A stretch of 64,000 nt of DNA, from NCBI GenBank assembly GCA_902777835.1, contig CACYVC010000025.1, forward strand, positions 1 to 64,000, in the 5' to 3' direction. The first letter of the stretch is position 1, and each line of letters opens with the position of its first letter. Shown here in pieces: positions 59,522 through 64,000 of the stretch. The notes beneath the pieces are model-generated. The model saw nothing but the letters and a program-made list of their open reading frames with translations, did no database searches and was not told the DNA's origin. Source of the stretch: an uncultured Bacteroidales bacterium (lineage in GTDB: Bacteria > Bacteroidota > Bacteroidia > Bacteroidales > Muribaculaceae). The translations under genes were made by a program, and so were the position numbers.

Positions 59522-60550
59522 ATGAACTGTCCAAACTGCGGCACACAAGTAGATGCCAATGACACTTATTGCTCATTTTGTGGTGCACTTGTACATCATC
59601 AACCGGTGAAAAATCAACAGTCACATACCCATGACTCTGGCATGAGAAGTCAACAAAGCTCCAATTCTGCATCGAATGATGATAGTTCCAAGAAGAATTT
59701 GCGCGCTTTATTGCTATCAATTTTAGGCATAATCGTGGCTATAGCTCTAGCTACCGGATTTTTTAATTATATTAACCAAAAGAATGAAGACGCGCTATGG
59801 GAGGAATGTATGTCGAAAAGGCAAATCGATGACCTTAGGTCATATATCGAAAAATATCCCAGTGGTGAACATTTCGAAGAAGCGAAAAAAATGCTTGACA
59901 AACTTGTGATGGAAAAGGAAACATGGGAACAAGCACTTGCGAGCAACGACGAAGACCACCTGCGTTCATACATAAGATACAATCCTAATAGTGAGCACCT
60001 TGAAGAAGCGTTGAATCTCCTTGATGATATAGTGTGGAATAAAGCATTAGTCTCTGACAAAAAAGATGCTTACGAACAGTATATCAAGGAATTCCCTAAT
60101 GGTAAACACCTTGCAGATGCTCGGAATCATTTTGACGAAAAGCGCCTTTCTGAACTTACAGCTGGCGAATGCGACAACGTAAGGAGCACTATCCAGAATT
60201 TCCTCTTGGGACTTGAAGAATGGGATGCAAATCTTATGCTCTCTACTTGCAATGCCCAGATGGTAAACTTTATGGGCAAATCACAAGCATCGGTCAACGA
60301 TGTAAGGGAATATTACAATGCCTATAGAGATAGCAACATCGATTCTTTAAGGTTCACTAACATTAATGTTGACGTGAAGAAGGCTATTTCAAATGATAAA
60401 AGAGCTGAATACAACGTTACCTTCACGACAACTCGCAAAATTCGCCGTGAGGGCGCTGATGAAGATGAAATAGCTACAATAAAAGGACAGGCAGTAGTCG
60501 ATGATCGATATCTCTTTACCCAATTGACAATGGACAAAGTGACTCAGTAA
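59522..60550 (+). CDS. Zinc-ribbon membrane protein with helical repeats
   Basis: The 342-residue protein starts with a zinc ribbon (CPNCGTQ and CSFCGA). One membrane helix follows (about 60-84, ALLLSILGIIVAIALATGFF). Three periplasmic or cytosolic helical repeats come next (LRSYIEKYPSGEHFEEAKKM, LRSYIRYNPNSEHLEEALNL, YEQYIKEFPNGKHLADARNH), then a C-terminal beta-rich domain (about 225-342) resembling NTF2-like folds. Its function is unknown. Confidence 0.75.
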   Translation: MNCPNCGTQVDANDTYCSFCGALVHHQPVKNQQSHTHDSGMRSQQSSNSASNDDSSKKNLRALLLSILGIIVAIALATGFFNYINQKNEDALWEECMSKRQIDDLRSYIEKYPSGEHFEEAKKMLDKLVMEKETWEQALASNDEDHLRSYIRYNPNSEHLEEALNLLDDIVWNKALVSDKKDAYEQYIKEFPNGKHLADARNHFDEKRLSELTAGECDNVRSTIQNFLLGLEEWDANLMLSTCNAQMVNFMGKSQASVNDVREYYNAYRDSNIDSLRFTNINVDVKKAISNDKRAEYNVTFTTTRKIRREGADEDEIATIKGQAVVDDRYLFTQLTMDKVTQ

Positions 60551-60728
60551 TTTCTTTATTAAAGTTTTTGTGTTAAGATTTTATAATATGTTGCTTTGTT
60601 TGGGTCCATCTATCCGTTTTTTTAGTACTTTTACAAGTTAAAATTAATTGTTGGTAGGTTTTTTGCATTTTGCATTAAACAAAACAACAATTACTAGGTC
60701 TAAGGTACAAATTTAAGAAATTGAAAAT

Positions 60729-61013
60729 ATGCAGTTCAGCACATCTAGCATGTTTAAGGTTATAAGGATACTCTTCGGAGCATTTATGATTGTGGTATAT
60801 CTAGGTATGGCTTATCTGTTGTATATCAATTTCTTTAGATGGAATACTGAGCCTTGGCTCACACTGCGATATGTTTTCGCAACAGTTCTAGCCATTTATG
60901 GCATCTACCGTTGCTACAGGCAGATTAAAGGCATTGACTACTATCGCCTGAGGGATATGGAAGAAAGATTTGACAAATATGACAAAACAGAAGACAATCA
61001 TGAAAATAAGTAG
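60729..61013 (+). CDS. Small two-helix membrane protein
   Basis: The 94-residue protein has two membrane segments (about 10-32 and 45-65), then a charged cytoplasmic tail (RLRDMEERFDKYDKTEDNHENK). I recognise no family. Its end overlaps the start of the PstS-like gene by 14 bases, which suggests co-translation and a link to that protein. Confidence 0.65.
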   Translation: MQFSTSSMFKVIRILFGAFMIVVYLGMAYLLYINFFRWNTEPWLTLRYVFATVLAIYGIYRCYRQIKGIDYYRLRDMEERFDKYDKTEDNHENK

Positions 61014-62001
61014 ATTATTATATTGCGTTGCACTAGTTGCCATAGCTGGTATCACAATCACATCTTGTAGTGGTTGTGATAATAAGAATAGTGGATATGC
61101 CAGCAATTTGTCCAAAGTAATATGTGACGAATCGTTTAAAAACATACTCGACGAAGAGATTCAGGTGTTTGAGTATCAATATAGAGATAAAAATGTCAGT
61201 GTTTTGCCTCTTTACCTTAATGAGTCTGCTGCTCTTGACTCTTTGCTTGATGGGAAGGTTAATGTGATTATCACTTATCGTGATCTCACCTTGAACCAAA
61301 AGAGGATTCTAAAGGGACAGAATAGGGCATTTCGCTCGAAACGTATTGCTGTAGATGCAATAGCACTGATAGTAAATAAAGATAATGACATTGATTACCT
61401 ATCGATGAACGATATACAGGACATTTTAACCGGCAAGTCAACAAAATGGGGGGAAGTCTATCCCACAAAATTAAAAGACCAACCAATACATGTTGTCTTC
61501 GACCAAAATGGATCGGGTGTTGTTCATTATATGAAGGATAAGTTTAATAATGGTAAGGATTTCCCAATCGAGTTTTATGCTCAAGGAAGCTCTCAAGCAG
61601 TTTTTGACTTAGTTGAGAAAGATAAAAATGCTTTAGGTATCATAGGAGTTAGCTGGATTACCGACGACATGAAATCAACTGTCAAGCCAATTGAGGAACG
61701 TTACGCCGACCTTGAAAAGAATGGAACGGTTGAAGGAACATCTTTTACTGATAAAATTAAAGTATTGGGTGTCAGGACTGAAGATGTTATTAAAGACTAT
61801 AAGCCCTACCAGCAATATATCTATGACGGAAGTTATCCTTTAACACGTGAGATTTTTGCAATAGATGCATCAGGACTTGGTACTACCGACCACAACTTCT
61901 TTGTATTTATCACAAGTAGCATAGGTCAAAAAATAATACTACAAACAGGCATCTCTCCAGCAGGCGTACCAGTGAGAATCGTCAATCTGGGAGGTGAGTA
62001 A
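61000..62001 (+). CDS. PstS-like phosphate-binding lipoprotein
   Basis: The 333-residue product starts with a lipoprotein signal (GITITSCSGC) and a periplasmic binding-protein fold: YLNESAALDSLLDGKVNVI, QDILTGKSTKWGEV, FDQNGSGVVHYMKDKF and ISPAGVPVRI. It resembles PstS/SphX binding proteins, but no pstCAB genes are near, so it may be a sensor or part of an envelope system. ATG at 61000 is preferred to one ten codons upstream because it opens the signal peptide. Confidence 0.8.
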   Translation: MKISRLLYCVALVAIAGITITSCSGCDNKNSGYASNLSKVICDESFKNILDEEIQVFEYQYRDKNVSVLPLYLNESAALDSLLDGKVNVIITYRDLTLNQKRILKGQNRAFRSKRIAVDAIALIVNKDNDIDYLSMNDIQDILTGKSTKWGEVYPTKLKDQPIHVVFDQNGSGVVHYMKDKFNNGKDFPIEFYAQGSSQAVFDLVEKDKNALGIIGVSWITDDMKSTVKPIEERYADLEKNGTVEGTSFTDKIKVLGVRTEDVIKDYKPYQQYIYDGSYPLTREIFAIDASGLGTTDHNFFVFITSSIGQKIILQTGISPAGVPVRIVNLGGE

Positions 62002-62050
62002 AATATCTGAGTTAGAGAAAACAATTAATAACCATTTAATATTTACAAAA

Positions 62051-63688
62051 ATGAAAACTAAATTCTTTTTCGCATCCATGCTCTTTGCATGCGCAGCCTT
62101 GATGGCGAACGCTCAAGGCTACAAAGATGGTATCGATTTCTACAAGATTGGTAAACTTGACGACGCTCAAGAACTCCTTGAAAGAAATCTTAACAAAGCC
62201 GATACTGACAAAGCTGAGGCATACTATTACTTAGGTCAAATTGCGCTACACAATGGCGACAAGGCAACAGCTGCTTCCTATTTTGACAAGGGAATTCAGG
62301 CAAATGCTGCTTATGCCTATAACTATGTGGGCAAAGGCACAATATCACTTGAGAACAAAAACCTCAAGGAGGCCGAAAATTTCTTCAAGCAAGCCGAGAA
62401 GTGCTCAAAAAAGAATCCAAAACTTGCCATTGCTATTGCCAATGCATACTACACTACAGATCCTAACACATACGCAAAGCAGATTGAGAAGAATTGCAAT
62501 AACGCATTTAAATGGAATCCCAAAGATCCTGACTACTATATCTTTAAGGGCGATGACTTGGGCATCAAGAAAGAGTGGGGTCAGGCTGCAGGACAATATG
62601 AGCTTGCTTTTGGCTATGAACCCGCTAATATTGAGAGCCGTGTGAAGTTTGCCAATGTGGACTTCTTCCTAAATGAGGAGAGAGCTGTTGAGGCCCTTGA
62701 GGAATTGCTTACTATGGTTCCCAATAGTGCACTTGTTCAACGTGAGCTTGCCGAGAAATACTATGAGGCATCGGCAATTAAAGGTAATCTTCCAAAAGCA
62801 GTTGAGCACTATGGTGCATATTACAATAACCCTAATCACTTTGCAAAAGATGAGATTCGTTATGCACAGCTTCTGTTGTTGAGTAAAGATTATGACAAGT
62901 CTATTGATGTGTGCAACACCCTGATTGCTAACACTGAGATTCCTGCTTACAAGTTCTTGGCTTATCGTCTGAAATTCAATGCTATGTGTGGCAAGCAAGA
63001 TTGGGAGAATGCAGTAAACACCGGTAATGAATTTTTCGCTCTACCAGAAGATGAGGCAACTCCATATTCTGTAGCAGATTACTCTTACTTTGCCAATGCT
63101 CTTAACAGGACAAATCGTGCAGCTGAGGCATTATCGGTATTTGAGAAGGCAATTGCTCAGTATCCTGACAATGCTGATTTGAAAGCACAATTGGCAAACA
63201 TCTATAACAAGAATAAGGAATATGATAAAGCTGCTCAATTGCGTCAGCAAATCATCGATGGAGGGAATTATACCACTTCTGACCTTTATCAGCTTGTAGC
63301 TGCCTACTGCCGTCTTGGCGAAAACACCCAAGATGATGCAGTTAAGCAAGATGCTATATCAAAGGCAAGAGTCACCGTTAAGGAGCTTCTTGAAAAGGAA
63401 CCTAATGATATGAACTACCTGAACCTTGCTGCTCGCGTTGAGGTTATGGCTGAGAATAACGAGTACAAGGGTGGAGCACTTGAGTATTACAATAGGCTGC
63501 TTGCTGCTGTAAATGCTAATAAAGATGATGAGAATGCTAACTACTATTATCAGAATATTTATCGCTATCTGGCCACTTACAACAAAAACATTGGTCAGAT
63601 GGAAGTAGCAAAAGACTATTACAGAAAATGGCTTGAGAATGATCCCACTAACGAGAACCTTCGCAAGTTTGTTGAAAATCTTAAATAA
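62051..63688 (+). CDS. Exported TPR protein
   Basis: The 545-residue product has a signal peptide ending near LMANAQ and about ten TPR units (DAQELLERNLNKADTDKAEA, AASYFDKGIQANAAYAYNYV, EAENFFKQAEKCSKKNP, and further units). It is likely a periplasmic scaffold. The preferred start is 62051; a 19-codon upstream extension overlaps the previous gene and is not signal-like. In other Bacteroidota a similar gene often follows exbB-exbD-tonB-pstS, suggesting a role in the same envelope system. Confidence 0.78.
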   Translation: MKTKFFFASMLFACAALMANAQGYKDGIDFYKIGKLDDAQELLERNLNKADTDKAEAYYYLGQIALHNGDKATAASYFDKGIQANAAYAYNYVGKGTISLENKNLKEAENFFKQAEKCSKKNPKLAIAIANAYYTTDPNTYAKQIEKNCNNAFKWNPKDPDYYIFKGDDLGIKKEWGQAAGQYELAFGYEPANIESRVKFANVDFFLNEERAVEALEELLTMVPNSALVQRELAEKYYEASAIKGNLPKAVEHYGAYYNNPNHFAKDEIRYAQLLLLSKDYDKSIDVCNTLIANTEIPAYKFLAYRLKFNAMCGKQDWENAVNTGNEFFALPEDEATPYSVADYSYFANALNRTNRAAEALSVFEKAIAQYPDNADLKAQLANIYNKNKEYDKAAQLRQQIIDGGNYTTSDLYQLVAAYCRLGENTQDDAVKQDAISKARVTVKELLEKEPNDMNYLNLAARVEVMAENNEYKGGALEYYNRLLAAVNANKDDENANYYYQNIYRYLATYNKNIGQMEVAKDYYRKWLENDPTNENLRKFVENLK

Positions 63689-63710
63689 ATCACAGTAATA
63701 ACAACCACAG

Positions 63711-63748
63711 TCCCGATGGAGAATTCTTTTCTTCATCGGGATTTTTTT
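63711..63748 (+). terminator. Terminator after the TPR gene
   Basis: TCCCGATG and CATCGGGA form a stem followed by TTTTTTT. The end of the T run supplies the -33 box of the next promoter. Confidence 0.85.
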
Positions 63749-63777
63749 GCACAAGTGGATAGAAAAGAGTATATTTG
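63746..63777 (+). promoter_or_regulatory. Promoter of the last gene
   Basis: TTTG (63746-63749), a 20-base spacer and TATATTTG (63770-63777) match the Bacteroidota consensus. Confidence 0.7.
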
Positions 63778-63808
63778 CAATATTAATCATCTCACAAAAA
63801 GCCAAACT

Positions 63809-64000
63809 ATGAAACGAATAATCCTTTATATCATTGCATTTGTTGCTATTGATGCCGCGATTGCTGGTGTTCTCACTGCCCGCACTTCGCTTGAGTTGGC
63901 AAAGCGTAACTATAACACACGCATGGCATCGAGTAGAGATATGCAATATGATAAAAGCGATATGATTCGAGCTTTTGTGAGGTTTGATGACGCAAGCACG
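63809..64000 (+). CDS. Start of a membrane-anchored or exported protein (partial)
   Basis: The ATG at 63809 opens a frame that runs to the window edge (64 codons). Residues 1-25 (MKRIILYIIAFVAIDAAIAG) form a hydrophobic helix or signal anchor, followed by a charged segment. I cannot name it. The promoter directly upstream and the continuous frame support it as a real gene. Confidence 0.6.
   Translation, partial: MKRIILYIIAFVAIDAAIAGVLTARTSLELAKRNYNTRMASSRDMQYDKSDMIRAFVRFDDAST

Noticed and set aside
61000..62001. Start of a Pst phosphate transporter operon
   Set aside because: No pstC, pstA, pstB or phoU gene follows; the next gene is a TPR protein.

Overview
The window looks like chromosome from a host-associated Bacteroidales bacterium, most likely Prevotellaceae or Muribaculaceae; I cannot choose between these from sequence alone. 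The grounds are BspA-like leucine-rich repeat and dockerin-tailed secreted proteins, the Bacteroidota promoter form (TTTG, 19-20 bases, TAnnTTTG) before many genes, a complete Na+-translocating NADH:quinone reductase operon, NhaD, a GH89 glycosidase, and an ExbB-ExbD-ExbD-TonB set.

Layout. 1-6.8 kb (minus strand): a small lipoprotein, an exported TPR protein, an M3 peptidase and a large TPR protein. 6.9-11.7 kb: a DUF4293 membrane protein, NhaD and UvrA. 11.9-15.3 kb: four exported proteins (LRR-dockerin, an orphan family, a ricin-type lectin and one unknown). 15.4-19.2 kb: a cassette of two YtxH proteins, a holin-like protein and a small basic protein, then an ECF sigma factor and a dockerin-tailed beta-propeller protein. 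19.34-25.11 kb: a 5.8 kb island integrated into the 3' end of tRNA-Cys. It carries a tyrosine recombinase, a RepA-like ATPase, a primase-like remnant, an excisionase-like HTH protein and four orphan genes, plus two mirror-image arrays of GGTCA half-sites. 25.4-31.6 kb: flavodoxin, thioredoxin-like protein, GH89 enzyme, DUF1893 protein, ECF S component, an Fe-S aldo/keto reductase, and a paralogue of the orphan exported protein at 13.2 kb. 31.7-42.9 kb (minus strand): a citrate/acetate block in the order citD-citE-citF-citX-citC/G-acn-icd, behind pta-ackA. 43.2-49.5 kb: outer-membrane and exported proteins, a cytidylate kinase-like protein, a BspA-like LRR protein and an MBL-fold lipoprotein. 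49.6-55.5 kb: nqrABCDEF. 56.0-64.0 kb: exbB-exbD-exbD-tonB, a zinc-ribbon membrane protein, a PstS-like lipoprotein, an exported TPR protein and the start of one more gene.

How the genes fit together. The citrate block would cleave citrate to acetate and oxaloacetate (CitDEF), activate the lyase (CitC, CitG, CitX), send citrate toward 2-oxoglutarate (Acn, Icd), and link acetate to acetyl-CoA (AckA, Pta). Na+-NQR and NhaD make and use a sodium gradient. ExbB/ExbD/TonB energise outer-membrane uptake.

Main points of interest. (1) The tRNA-Cys island replaces the tRNA terminator it displaced and carries the paired GGTCA arrays. (2) The only citD-like frame lacks the N-terminus with the prosthetic-group serine, and icd also lacks its usual first residues. 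(3) An 82-84 bp repeat occurs three times, each copy carrying a promoter or promoter-like sequence. (4) CitC is fused to CitG. (5) A stray copy of the last ten codons of the aldo/keto reductase gene lies 0.7 kb beyond that gene.
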